A DNA stretch of 64,000 nt from Perognathus longimembris pacificus. Lineage: Eukaryota > Chordata > Mammalia > Rodentia > Heteromyidae. Within the stretch, counting starts at the first letter, position 1. Every line of letters begins with the position of its first letter. Shown in pieces: positions 1-10,890 of this stretch. A model generated the notes under the pieces. It searched no databases. It worked only from the letters and a program-made list of their open reading frames with translations, and was not told the origin of the DNA. Both the position numbers and the translations under genes were made by a program. The stretch spans positions 53,051,398-53,115,397 of the forward strand of contig NC_063168.1 of NCBI RefSeq assembly GCF_023159225.1. Reading direction: 5' to 3'.

Positions 1-1741
1 AAATCTTGAATTCAGCCAATAGTTCCTAAAGTAGGATCCCAGGAAAACCATTAGTATTAGCTGTAAACTTGTTTGAAAAGCACATTTTCACCACATGAGT
101 GAACCACCTACATTGGGGGTCGAGCTCAGCCACCAATGATTCTCATGTATACATAAGGTTGAGACTCACTGGATTGACTGATTTAGTCAAATGCAAGAAA
201 AGGCACTCGATCATTACCCAAGTAACATTTACTGAGTACCTAAGTACCATATCATGTGATGATCTGAAAAACACACATACATACACACACACTCACACAT
301 ACAAGCCTTGATACCTAAGTGCTTTGAAGTTCAGTAAATAGCACATATACAAACAAGTAATCTACTTGTAAAAAACAAAAACAAGAAACAAAGTATAAAA
401 AGAGCACAGCATGAGTAATTGTCTAAAGGAGTAAGAAAGGCTCCCTGACAAGTTCTTGCCTCATCTTTCACAACAATGATAAACCTCAGGGGAGTAAGGA
501 TTTTTCTACTTAGCTTTAGAATTGCCTCTAGACTAGCTTTTACTCACGCAGTAATTACTTTGGGCAAAGGTTTGTCTAATGGCATGACTATGTTCGGAAA
601 ATCCTTCTTAAAGGGGGTCGTTTTATTTCATACTTTCTTCCTTCTCTCTCTCTTTTTTTTTTTGCTTTGAAGAACCATTTAGTGATATTAAAAAGAAAAA
701 AGCCTTTCTATATGATTGTTTCAAATAAATTGTTGTAAATAAGGCTCTTTCCTTCCAGAACCATTGTTTGTCATGTGATTAAAATGGCTTTATGAAACTA
801 TATTCATCAGGAAAACAATTTTGTGTAGGAAATTACTTAAATTGAAAAAAATTAAAGGTGTTTCAGTGATAACTGATATTACATTGTGGTCAAATATTAA
901 GGGAGTTCAACATTTTTTAATGATTAGAGACATTCTCTTTAGTGCACAAACAATAAAAACGAAATCAAGCTTGGTGCTGCAATCCTAGCACTCAGGGCCT
1001 TCTCGTGAGATTTAGTTTCAACAAACAAACAACTCCATCAGCATTTCAGCTCTTTTGCTGAAGAACAAAACTTTCAGCACAGCAGAACATGGTCCAGCAC
1101 AGAAGTGCTGCCTTCACTCTGAGCATAATGCTGGGGAATATGCAGCCTGCTTTCATAGTCTCCCTTATGCAGCTTCAGAATGAAAGGAAAGCTATTTCTC
1201 TTACCAAACAGTAATTTCGTAGTCTTTTTGAAGCATTTGTATTGGTTACTTAATTACAAAAATTATTGTACATCTTTATTTAGTGTAAGATTTATATTTT
1301 ACTTGGAATACAAGTTATGGTCAGTCAGAATACTTCACAATGATAAACTAACTTTGAGCTTTATGAAAGAATTGTGCTAGTGATTATTCTTTTCTACTGA
1401 TCAAATCTTTTCTTAAAACACACTATTACGAGAAGAAAAAAACTCCAACATTTCTCCCTCATACTCAATTTAACATTCTTCACCATCTGTTCTGAGTCCT
1501 GTTCTTAGCTTCATGGTTACTCCATGACCTTACTAAGCATATACTCCTCACACACTGAATTGGCTGTCTCTTTCTTGGTCTGTTCCATATCAAAGTTCCC
1601 TAGTGTGGTACTACCTTAGTCATGTATATGTCCTTTTTGCCTCCCTCTTCTCTTTCTTTCTACCCCTCATTTAACATTGTTCCCAGACACAGTAATTTTG
1701 AGTAAATCTTTCTTCCTTTTTGTCTTCCTTCTCTTTCATTC
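1..1741. other. RMDN2 intron, no gene
   Basis: AT-rich intronic sequence. A short CA-rich run lies at 270-302 and a B1-like scrap ('gcaatcctagcactcagg') at about 975-1020. No splice-flanked open frame resembling the missing RMDN2 C-terminal exons was seen. Confidence 0.6.
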
Positions 1742-1744
1742 ATC

Positions 1745-2034
1745 CTGGGGTTTGAACTTACTTGCTAGACTTCGATCTCTCACTTGAACTACATCCCCAG
1801 ACCTTTTTGCTTTTATTTTTCAGGTACAGTCTTGTGTTTTTGCCCAGTTCCAGGGGAAGACTGAGTTCCTCCTACTATCTCTCTTATAGTAGGGACCACA
1901 GATGTGGGCTACAATACTTGGCCTGTTGGTTGAAAGAGGTCTAACATTTTGCCTGGGCCTGCCTTAAACTGTGATCCTCTCAGTTTCTGCCTCCTACATG
2001 TTTATGTAGGAGGAATCGAGTCACTGCATCTGGC
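1745..2034 (-). repeat. Old B1/tRNA-like dimeric SINE, antisense
   Basis: Complement of the B1-Geo type dimer: a tRNA-like half (ggtttgaact, cttgaactacatcccc) then a B1-like half (cctgccttaaactgtgatcctctcag, gtcactgcatctggcc). It is heavily diverged, with extra sequence between the halves. Confidence 0.6.
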
Positions 2035-2054
2035 CTTCCCTTTTTTTCCTCATT

Positions 2055-2600
2055 ATCACTTCAGTTTGTTCATTTATATGTATGATTGAATGATTCGGCC
2101 TTCCCCATAAAGTCATATGGTCCCCTCAAACTGATGTACAGAGAGGTTTCAGTTTCATACGTTAGGCATTGGATACATTTCTTGTACTGTTTGTTACCTT
2201 GTCCCTCATGCCCCCCTCCCTCCCCCCTTTCCCTCCCCCCCCCAAGGTGTTCAGTTCACTTACACCAAACAGTTTTGCAAGTATTGCTTTTGTAGTTATT
2301 TCTCCTTTTTTACCCTGTGTCTCTCAAATTTGGTATTCCCTTTGAATTTCCTACTTCCAATACCAGTAAACACGGTTTCCAATATACTCAGATAAGATTA
2401 CAGAGATAGTGTAGGTACAACCATAGGAAGGTGATACAAGAACATCATCAATAATAGAAACTACACATACACATAGGACGTTGAAAGTAGTTACAACTGT
2501 GATATAACAATTGTTTCCATAACATGGAGTTCATTTCACTTAGCATCATCTTATGTGTTCATAAGGGTATAGCTATTGGGCCTTGTGATGCTCTGCTATG
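2055..2600 (-). mobile_element. L1 3' end, antisense, truncated
   Basis: The reverse complement contains 'gatgatgctaagtgaaatg' and 'aatgaactccatgttatgg', matching the L1 tail at 28950-28985 ('aatgaactccaagatatgg'). A C-rich tract (2210-2243) corresponds to the G-rich part of the 3' UTR. No coding capacity remains. Confidence 0.7.
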
Positions 2601-3061
2601 GCTTGCCTAAACCTGTACTAATTATTCTCTTTGGTTATATTTTAACTTTCCTTTAAGTTAATAAATCTCTTCTAGGATTCTAGTTTATATGGTCTGCAAA
2701 TTGGACTTCTACGAAAACTGTCAGAGAAAGCTGATGATGGAGATATAGAGACAAGTTCAAGTGTAGAGATCATTTAGCAAGGAAATCTCAAGTCCAAGAA
2801 GGAATATTGGAAAGAGTTTGGTCATACTTCCTTTACAGAAATAAAAATGATGGAATTAGACTAGGAGGAGATTTCTCTCGCTGTTTCTTCTTCACTTCAG
2901 CTCAGAGGAGAGCAGGAAAAGAGAAGGCTTTACCCTAACAAGAGAATAAAAGGGATTATGAGATAAAATTTACTATGCACAAGCTTGAAAAAATGGTAGT
3001 TAGGCGAATTTGTAAGAGGGCATTTTGACCTGATTCAGTGAGAATCAAGATGAAATAAAAA
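2601..3061. other. Intronic, nothing recognised
   Basis: AT-rich RMDN2 intron sequence without an identifiable exon or repeat. Confidence 0.5.
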
Positions 3062-3180
3062 CACAATTCCTAGATATGATGGTGCATACATTAGGGAAAC
3101 TAAGGCAAGAGGATTGCAAGTTCATAGCCATCCTGGACTACAAAGCAAGTCTATGTCTCAAAAAACAAAATAAATAAAAT
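3062..3180 (+). repeat. B1-like SINE, internally deleted
   Basis: 7SL-derived B1 signature: 'gatggtgcatac', then 'aggcaagaggattgcaag', 'tcctggactacaaagcaag', 'tgtctcaaaa' and an A-rich tail. Confidence 0.75.
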
Positions 3181-3649
3181 AGTTAAAATATATATCACCA
3201 CCACTAACAATTTTAGTTATTTTGTATTACTATTGTGGAAAATTTCAAAAATATACAACAAAGTATGGTGACAGAAAGTATAAGACCACCACACGCTCTT
3301 GTTCAGCTTAAGTAATGATCATATCAAAGTTAATTCTAGTTCAGTAAGATACATTTTATGGTCCCTGGACTTCTACAGGAAGTAAAAAAATATAGTGAAA
3401 TAATAATGTGGTGGTTAATGCTGGAGACAACTTTTCTCTGCCTATTAATAGTCCTCAGATATGATGAGGGTCTTATCTCTGTGTGACTTCTTTAAGCTTT
3501 AAAAGGTGAAATTTGAGTTTATTTAGTTGCTTACTTTAATAGGCTTAAATAATTTTTGAAAAAAATTTAATCCCCAAAGGGGATTTCTCTTAGACTATGT
3601 TATTTCTGGCATTAAGGTATATTGAAAAAGGTTAAATATATGTTTTGTG

Positions 3650-3866
3650 TGTGTGTGTGCGCATACGCTGGTCCTGGGGCTTAAACTCAGAACCTGTGTT
3701 CTACCTCAGCTTTCCTACTCATGCTATTTCCAGTCCAACATTGTGTTGGTTAACCAGAGATGGACTCTCACAGACTTTTCTGTCTGGGCTGGCTTTGTAC
3801 CACAGTCCTCTATGTCTTGGCCTTCTGAGACGTTAGTGTATGAGGCCACTAGCACCTGGCAACATA
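3650..3866 (-). repeat. Old B1-Geo dimeric SINE, antisense
   Basis: Complement of the dimer: 'tcctggggcttaaactcaga', 'ttaaccagagatggactctc', 'ctgggctggctttgtacc', ending 'ccactagcacctggc'. It follows a short GT run and is diverged. Confidence 0.7.
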
Positions 3867-3969
3867 TTGGTTTTAACTGAGGTAATCTGCCTTTAATTAA
3901 AATTCACTTGTGGTTTGCTATAGATCACAACTGTCACTTAAGAACGATCAATCTTGACAAATTACTTAC

Positions 3970-4072
3970 CAATATGAGCATAATGTTTCTTTTCTTGTGT
4001 ATTTGTAGATAGCTCATACATGTCTCCATAAGCACGGGCAAACCGCCACATAAACTCTATTTCATCTCTAAA
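3970..4072 (-). CDS. RMDN2: RMDN2 internal coding exon (FRDEIEFMWRFARAYGDMYE...)
   Basis: A 103-nt exon with acceptor CTTTTCAG/TTTAGAG and donor CATATTG/GTAAGT. It begins in phase 0, directly after the AAG that ends the previous exon, and encodes FRDEIEFMWRFARAYGDMYE followed by LSTNTQEKKHYAHI plus one base of Gly. This is the start of the conserved RMDN helical-repeat region. The human sequence I remember is nearly identical (ANIG for AHIG). The remaining C-terminal exons are not found in 1-3969 and must lie beyond the window edge. Confidence 0.95.
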
Positions 4073-4496
4073 CTGAAAAGACAGAATTGCACATTAGGTA
4101 AATTCAGTAATTTGTTCAGACTATAAATGTTTCCACTGTGACTATTAAAAATAGGCAGATCAACTGGTATTTATAGATGAGTGAATTTATGCCTATGAAT
4201 ATTTACATATATAATATTTTAAATCCAAGTATTCATAGGTAAGAAATGCGACTTAATATAGTGTTATGCTTTGATCTTAAAATCAATTAATACCATTTAG
4301 ATATTAGATCCACTTATACAGAAAAGAAAATTACAGAGGCTAGAATCAATTACTTCTCCCTTTCTAAGTTATCTACTTTTAGTATAATAGTTGAATGAAG
4401 AGCCTATACTTAAGAGTAGTCATACTTCTTACTTGAATTAAATATAAACATATATATCTTTAAAGTTTTAAAATATTTTATCAGCAGATAATTCTT

Positions 4497-4700
4497 TTTT
4501 TGTTGTTGTTGCCAGTCCTGGGGCGTGGACTCAGGGCCTGAGCACTGTCCCTGGCTTCTTTATGCTCAAGGCTAGCACTCTACCACTTGAGCCACAGTGC
4601 CACCTCCAGCTTTTTTCTATATATGTGGTGCTGAGGAATAGAACCCAGGGCTTCATGTATATGAGGCGAGCACTTTACCACTAAGCCATATTCCCAGCCC
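4497..4700 (-). repeat. IDL-Geo dimeric SINE, antisense
   Basis: Full dimer in antisense: T-run, 'gccagtcctggggcgtgg' to 'ccatattcccagcccc'. Flanked by an intact 15-bp target duplication, CAGCAGATAATTCTT, at 4482-4496 and 4701-4715. Confidence 0.92.
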
Positions 4701-4715
4701 CAGCAGATAATTCTT

Positions 4716-5663
4716 ACACATCTGCTTGGGGCAGAATGTGATGCTTAGGTGTATCTGTACATTATGTATTGACCAACTTAGGAAATTCAGGTTTTAGATA
4801 ATGTGTTCAGAGTTTGTAAGTTCTCAGTAACTAAGCTCAAATTGCTCACAGGAAAGATTTATTTCTCTTTGGGATACTGGGTGGTAGTGAGAAGAATGGG
4901 CTTTTTAATTCAGGTCCAACATGAAACACTATAAAATGACCATTGATAGAAATGGCTTTCTATACCATGATAGCTATTATATTGATAATAATATAGACAA
5001 CATAATAGTTTGGGGTTGGGATAGATGAGGGAGAATGATGAAAGGGGTGACATTAATTAGGATGCATTGTACTCACAAACTGACATGTTGAAGTATAATC
5101 TCTTTTACAATTAAAGATAATTCAAAAAAGGAAATAAAAATTAAAACAAAATAGTTTCCTCTCTAGAGAAAACATACAATATGCCTTGGTATAATATCGT
5201 ATTTTTTATCTGTTATAAAATAGGTAGTAAATACACAAACTAATAGAAAATAAAGAATCTGTATAATTATAAATGTGGTTTCAATTTTTAAGACTTCAGA
5301 TAAATCTAATTAGATAAGTCTAATTATAAGAACTCAGCAATACTAAAAATGTACGAGTGTGCATATTTTATTTATCTATAGTTGAAAATGATGCTGAATT
5401 TTAACTTTAACTTAAATTTTAAAATTAATGTGTCACCCTTCACATTTTACTACTTTGGGTGGCACACAGTGCAAACAATGTATTATTTTCAGTTATTTGA
5501 AGCCGGCCTGTTCTAAAAAGATTTTTAAGGAGGTATCTTGATAAATCTAACTAATCTTGCATATTTTGAAAATGTTTTAATCATTTTATAGAAAAATCAA
5601 TTTTCACTTTATATGAACTATTGACACAAATATTATGGTTACAACATGAATGGGATATCAGAT
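4716..5663. other. RMDN2 intron, AT-rich
   Basis: No gene. Holds the source block 5328-5545 of the local duplication and the start of source block 5664-5746; otherwise unremarkable. Confidence 0.6.
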
Positions 5664-5714
5664 TGAGTCAAAAGTAGAAACTATGAGCACATGTTACTGT
5701 CACATAGCTCTTAC

Positions 5715-5889
5715 CTTTTCTTTGTGGTCACAGAGTAGTTCAAAACTTTCCATCTTGCCAGCCTCATTGAAGCGTAAATGGTCTGCCTTCTGCAGGAGGA
5801 CATCTAACTTCAATTCCTCTACATGTGTGTTAAATGCTTTTGCCACTGGAAAATTCTGTTCTTCTGTGTCAGTATTAGCTGTCATATAC
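5715..5889 (-). CDS. RMDN2: RMDN2 internal coding exon (YMTANTDTEEQ...)
   Basis: A 175-nt exon between acceptor CCATTGTAG/GTAT and donor GAAAAG/GTAAGA. It starts with one base completing the preceding Gly or Arg codon and then encodes 58 residues, from YMTANTDTEEQNFPVAKAFN to ESFELLCDHKEK. This corresponds to the human segment from YITANTDTEEQ to ESFELLRDHKEK (from memory), the linker before the TPR-like helical repeats. One difference is Cys (TGT) where human, and the duplicated fragment at 9160-9241, have Arg (CGT). No stop or frameshift is present. Confidence 0.95.
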
Positions 5890-6125
5890 CTACAATGGCA
5901 GGAACAACTGTCATCTCCTTTGAAAGAGATGCATTAACAGCCAGACAGCTCCTTTAAAAAGGCAAGTCGGATTGCAAGGGTACCTGCTGTCAAGAGAAAA
6001 TAGTTCCAGTCCTGACAGCCTGGGCCCTGTACAATCTCCCCACCCCCTTCAACATGAACACCTCTCTATATTCAGGTTGTCCAGGAAAGCCTGTCACACT
6101 CCTACTCAGGACTTCTACCTTCTGG

Positions 6126-6126
<1 letters not shown>

Positions 6127-6190
<64 letters not shown>
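6127..6190 (+). repeat. (GT)n microsatellite
   Basis: About 31 near-perfect GT units, the longest dinucleotide run in the gene portion of the window. Confidence 0.97.
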
Positions 6191-6193
<3 letters not shown>

Positions 6194-6507
6194 CTCTTCC
6201 CTTAGCCATATAACCCACATCCTTACCTCCTTCATGTCTTTGCACAAATAACATTTTTTGAGTGTGGTCCCATCCAGACCATGGTATTTAATGCTGTAAC
6301 TCCCACATTGCCTTCAGTTTCAATTTCCTGATAAACTAGATTTCCTTCCTTTCATATAATATGATGTAGTATATTACTTATCATATACTATGTAATTTAC
6401 TAATATCCTACACATGCTGTTACATTATAAGTATCAAGTGCCAAGAATAGTGCCTGGATGTTGTACACATTCACTAAATGTTATTGAATGGATGGTGCAG
6501 AATTATA

Positions 6508-6653
6508 AGAAGTCAGCACCACTAAAAAAAGTTTTGTGTGTTGAAAATGATGTTTCATTCATACTTCACTATTTTTGGTGGCACACAGTGCAAACAGTGT
6601 ATTATTTTCAGTTACTTAAACTCTGCCTATTCTAAAAATATCTTAAGAAGGTA
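6508..6653. repeat. Diverged duplicate of intronic block 5328-5545
   Basis: Shares 'ggcacacagtgcaaaca' and 'tattattttcagtta' with 5461-5495. Weaker flanking matches include 'tcagca..actaaaaa' and 'gttgaaaatgatg'. The copy lacks about 50 bp. Together with 9160-9241 it suggests one source segment of about 420 bp (5328-5746) was copied and later split. Confidence 0.75.
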
Positions 6654-6672
6654 TAAAAAGATAACAGCACAA

Positions 6673-6755
6673 AGGGCTGGGATATAGCTCAATGAAAAAG
6701 TAGTTGCCTCCCATGTACAAGACCCGAGGTTCAATCCCCAGCACTGAGAGAAATG
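6673..6755 (+). repeat. ID-type monomer SINE
   Basis: 'gggctgggatatagctcaatg' with A-box-like 'tagctcaatg' and B-box 'ggttcaatcc', ending 'cccagcact'. Monomeric, without the Geo half. Confidence 0.8.
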
Positions 6756-7039
6756 AAAGGAAAAACCAAAACAACAGCAAAATGTAAGATAAACAGTATA
6801 AGAACAAATCAAAAATAGTGACAAAAGATTAAAAAGACCAAATACAAATGAAGGCAATAAAACACATACGTTTTAGATAACTTAAAGAAAAATAAGGGCA
6901 AACCCAAGTTCCTGGGAGGACTGCTCCCAATTCCAAATATTAAGACCCAAAAGTGATATCCAAGTTCTTCAAAAATATTCTTTATTAAAAGAAACTCTAT
7001 TCTTCCATTTGCTCAGACCAAAAGTCTTAGAATTATTCC

Positions 7040-7187
7040 TTTTTTTTGCCAGTCCTTGGGCTTGATCTCAGGGCCTGGGCACTGTCCCTGGCTTCTTTTT
7101 GCTCAAGGCTAGCACTGTATCACTTGAGCCACAGGGCTTCATGTATACAAGACAAGCACTCTACTACTAGGCCATATTCCCAGCCCT
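7040..7187 (-). repeat. IDL-Geo SINE, antisense, internally deleted
   Basis: Runs from 'gccagtccttgggcttgatc' to 'ccatattcccagccc'. About 45 bp around the junction of the halves are missing (gccacag joins ggcttcatg). Flanked by near-identical 'gaattattcctt' / 'gaattattcttt' copies. Confidence 0.88.
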
Positions 7188-7559
7188 TGGAATTATTCTT
7201 TTTGCTTCTTTTCTTCTCTCCTAAGCAACATCCAGTCTACCCGCAAGTTCTGTCAGTTCTATGTAGGGAATATATCCAGAATTTAGCCATTTTTTCACCA
7301 TCTCCCTGACCATTACCACACTGGTCTACATCTCTAACATCTCATCTGGATTACTGAAATGGCCCCCTTCATATCTCCTGAGCTTTAACCATGATTCACA
7401 TAGTCTTTTCTTAACATATTAGCCACTGGTAACCTTCAAAAATCTCCATCAGATCATGTTATTCCTTTACTTAAAACCCTGCCACAGATGCCCAAATCAA
7501 GAGCAAAACATCTAAGCTCTTTCAGTAGTCTCAAAGGCCTCACACAACCTGAGCCAGTG

Positions 7560-7945
7560 TAAGGTTGCAGGACACAAAAATCACTATACAAAATCGTCTA
7601 TATTGCAAATGAACAATTCAAAGATGAAGACAATTCCATTTGTGACACAATTCTTAGAAATATATTTAACAAAGAAATGCAAGGCAATTAAAGACATAAA
7701 GCTGTTGAAATTAAAAACCTAATGAATAAATCTTACATTCATGGGTTGAAAGACTTAGTAATGTTAGGATGCAAAACTCCTAAAAAGATAATCCATAGAA
7801 CACGAGAAAATACTTGTAAAATACATACTGACAATGAATAATTATAAGAACTACTATAACTTGACAATAAACACCAATAATCAACTTAACAATGAGTAAC
7901 TGTGAATTAAGTAAAAATCATTTAAACTCATTAGCCTGTACATTT
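7560..7945 (+). mobile_element. Old L1 ORF2 fragment
   Basis: Degraded stretch with recognisable L1 phrasing: 'aatcttacattcatgggttg', 'agacttagtaatgttagg', 'aacacgagaaaatac'. Many stops, no function expected. Confidence 0.6.
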
Positions 7946-7949
7946 CAAG

Positions 7950-7952
<3 letters not shown>

Positions 7953-7990
<38 letters not shown>
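7953..7990 (+). repeat. (GT)n microsatellite
   Basis: About 18 GT units directly abutting an antisense SINE. Confidence 0.95.
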
Positions 7991-7993
<3 letters not shown>

Positions 7994-8211
7994 ACGCGCT
8001 GCTCCTTGGGTTTGAACTCAGGGCCTAAGAGCTGTTCCTGAGCTTCTTTGCCCATGGCTAGTGCTCTACCATGTGAACCACAGTCCCAATTTCAGTTTTC
8101 TGGTGGTTAATTGGAGATAAGAGTCTCACGGGCTTTCTTGCCAGACCCAGCTTCTGTCTACGATCCTTAGCTCTCAGTCTCCTGAGTAACTAGGATTACT
8201 GGCACACTGTG
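7991..8211 (-). repeat. B1-Geo dimeric SINE, antisense
   Basis: Geo-type half in antisense ('gggtttgaactcagggcc' to 'gaaccacag') joined by 'ggttaattggagataagag' to a B1-like half ending 'taggattactggcac'. Confidence 0.85.
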
Positions 8212-8224
8212 AAGAGGATAATCC

Positions 8225-8459
8225 TTTTTTGTTATTGGTGGTGGTGCTGGTGGTTGTGGGGCTTGAAATCAAGATCTGGGCACTGTCCCTGAGCTTTTCT
8301 AATCAAGGCTAGCACTTTACCACTTTGAGCCACACCTCCACTTCTGATTTTCTGGTGGTTAATTGGAGATAAGAGTTTCAGGGATTTTCCTGCTAAGGTT
8401 GGCTTGGAACAGCCTTCTGAGTAACTAGGATTACAGGTGTCAACCACCAGTGCCTGGCT
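8225..8459 (-). repeat. B1-Geo dimeric SINE, antisense
   Basis: Second antisense dimer immediately after the previous one. Begins with a T-run/GGT-rich tail and ends 'accaccagtgcctggct'. Flanked by related 'gaagaggataatc' and 'gaagataac', probably diverged target copies. Confidence 0.88.
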
Positions 8460-8599
8460 GAAGATAACTTTTATGGTAAAGAAATATCTTAATCTTGGGG
8501 ACCTTAAGAGGAGATACTTAAGTGAAAGTTAAGACAGTTAGAAAACAGCAGAAACTATACAACTCCACATATATTAGAGACAAAACCATAAAAAGTGAG

Positions 8600-8845
8600 C
8601 CTAGAGTTGGTGGCACTTGCCTATAACCCTAGATACTCAGGAGGCTGAGATCTAAGGATTACAGTTTGAAGTGAGCTCAGGCAGGGAAGTCTGTAAGACT
8701 CTTATCTCCAATTAACTACCAAAAAGCCAGAAGCAGAACAGTATCTCAAGTGGTAGAGCATTAGTCTAGAGTAAAAAAAAAAGCTCAGAGCCTAGGCTCT
8801 GAGTTCAAGTCCCAGGACCAGCACCCCCCCCCAAAAAAAATCATG
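8600..8845 (+). repeat. B1-Geo dimeric SINE, sense
   Basis: Sense copy with B1 half ('ggtggcacttgcctataacc', 'actcaggaggctgagatc'), linker 'cttatctccaattaact', and a tRNA-like half ('ctcaagtggtagagc', 'gagttcaagtccc'). Ends in a C-run then A-run. Confidence 0.88.
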
Positions 8846-8849
8846 GAAA

Positions 8850-9070
8850 GTAGAATGATGGTTGGCAAAGACTGGGAAGATTATTGTTAAATGGATATCA
8901 TTTCATTTTGTAAGATGATAAGAGTTATGGAGCTGCATGGTGGTGTTGGTTGCAGAACAATATGAATGTACTTAATGCCACTAAACTGCACATTTAAAAA
9001 TTTACAGTGATAAATTTTACGTTGTGTGGATTTCATGACCACTGAACAATGTAAGATTAAAAAATTTTAA
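8850..9070 (+). mobile_element. Old L1 3' UTR fragment
   Basis: Matches the tail style of ancient L1M elements: 'gtaagatgataagagtta', 'aatatgaatgtacttaatgc', 'ctaaactgcacatttaaaa', 'aattttacgttgtgtgg'. Confidence 0.65.
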
Positions 9071-9159
9071 GAGGCTCTTCTTGTAAGTTGTTGAGGTACC
9101 TTGCAAAAACATTTACTACTTTCTTGTCCTCAAAAATCCTATAAAAATGATGCAAAAAT

Positions 9160-9241
9160 GAATCAAAAATAGAAACTATGAGCACATGTTACCGTCACAT
9201 ATCTCTTACCTTTTCTTTGTGGTCACGGAGTAGTTCAAAAC
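9160..9241 (-). pseudogene. Partial duplicate of RMDN2 exon 5715-5889 (3' end plus donor)
   Basis: About 82 bp matching 5664-5746 with roughly five or six differences. It includes the last 32 nt of the coding exon and its donor, still reading ...FELLRDHKEK followed by GTAAGA on the minus strand. No acceptor and none of the upstream two-thirds of the exon are present. It lies in the intron between the 11297-12265 block and the 5715-5889 exon. It cannot act as an internal exon in this form, but its intact donor could act as a decoy. Confidence 0.85.
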
Positions 9242-10030
9242 GTGTGTTCAAAGAGAAAGTGATATGGAGAAACTGATGTCATATCCAAAAAGCTACCAAG
9301 GGTCTGAATGATGTCACTTTAAACAAGCATTACAATGGAGCCAGTAGATGTGCTCATACTAAGTAGCAGGTTTGGACATTAGTCTGCTGGCCCTTGTGCG
9401 GATTCTTGTTTTGTGCACTTAAAATGCAAATAATTCTGACTTTAAAAGTTTAGGTATAGATTCTTTGGTCACTGACCATATCTAGGTGGGAATAAAAGGA
9501 TTTAAGATGCATCACCATGCTTACAGAGCTCAGAGTAGAATGAACTTGCACAACCACTATCACATTGAAGTCATCCTACTGAAAACAACAAATTGTTCCT
9601 AACCCATAAAAAGAAGCTGCACAGCAGAAAAAGATATTGCAGAAGAAACAAAAACTATGGCATGGGAATGAATTCAGCATAAAATAAGTGCAAATAAAAG
9701 TAAAACAATGATTAAATTAAAAAGTTAAAAGAAAAACATGCTGAGAAAAGATGTACGGGGGGGGGGATTCGTAAGTGTAAAAATAACATCTAAGCCTAAT
9801 GATATAGACTGAGGAAGGGGGTTAGGATAAATAATTGAAAACAATGCAAATTCTCTCTATATAAAGTAAGCATATTCTAACAAGTGTTTTTAATTATACT
9901 CAGTTTGCACTTACTTCAATAACCTATAAGTTTTGCCTAACAAGTACTTTTAAAGTACTTTAAAATAAACACTTCTTGTATTTCCTGCATCTTCAGATTT
10001 CTGCATGTAGAAGTGTATATTAAAATTATT
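9242..10030. other. RMDN2 intron, nothing recognised
   Basis: AT-rich with a short G-run at 9759-9767. No exon-like frame or recognised repeat. Confidence 0.5.
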
Positions 10031-10035
10031 TAGAT

Positions 10036-10470
10036 AAGCCAGGTGCCAATGGCTCATTCCTGTAATCTTAGCTACTTCAGAGGGTGAAAATGAGAGGAGT
10101 TCAAGGGCAGCCCAGGAAGAAAAGTTCACAACATGCCTTCTCAAAACAAAGTTGAACACAGTGACACATGCCTGTCACTCCAAGCTGTGAGTGGTGGAAA
10201 TCTGGGTGATCACAGTTTCAGATCAGCCCAAGCAGAAAACTATAGAATAATACTTCCTTCTCCACTAAGGGAAATTGGACACATGGAGCAGGCTGTGATC
10301 CTAGGTACAATGAAAAGCCTAAAATGGGTAGATTCTGACTTAGATGTGCCCTGCCAGAAACAAGATCCTATTTTAAAAATAATTAGCAGAGAACAGGACT
10401 GAAGGTGTAGCTCAGTGGGATGGTCCCCAGCTAGCAAATAAAAGGCTCTGAGTATGACCATAAAAAATTA
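10036..10470 (+). repeat. Old B1-like and ID-like SINE remnants
   Basis: Two successive B1-like segments ('gccaggtgccaatggctc', then 'cagtgacacatgcctgtcac') followed at about 10395-10460 by an ID-like piece ('ggtgtagctcagtgggatgg'). Well diverged. Confidence 0.6.
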
Positions 10471-10677
10471 GTTAAAAAATCTGGTTTCTAAAAATTCTAC
10501 ATACTTCTATTATAACATTGTTTCCTTATAATTTGATTCTTATATTGATGGCAACATGCATGGGCTGTCTAATACGAGAAAAACTGCTACTAAGGCCAAT
10601 CTAAATGAAAACGTGTGAATTGATCAATATAGTGCTATAGATTATGCAGGAATGGAGCTCTAAAGATTAATGTAGGG

Positions 10678-10890
10678 GGGGCTGGGGATATAGCCTAGTG
10701 GCAAGAGTGCCTGCCTCAGATACACGAGGCCCTAGGTTCGATTCCCCAGCACCACATATACAGAAAACGGCCAGAAGCGGCGCTGTGGCTCAAGTGGCAG
10801 AGTGCTAGCCTTGAGCGGGAAGAAGCCAGGGACAGTGCTCAGGCCCTGAGTCCAAGGCCCAGGACTAGCCAAAAAAAAAAAAAAAAAAAA
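10678..10890 (+). repeat. Full-length young IDL-Geo SINE
   Basis: Complete sense dimer: 'ggggctggggatatagcc', B box 'ggttcgattcc', the CACATATACAGAAAA spacer, right half with 'tggctcaagtgg' and 'gagtccaaggcc', then about 20 A. Identical 15-bp target copies AAGATTAATGTAGGG flank it (10663-10677, 10892-10906). The least diverged copy in the window. Confidence 0.97.

Noticed and set aside
6414..6857. Open frames over 6414-6857
   Set aside because: Overlap a duplicated intron block and an ID monomer; no coding signal.
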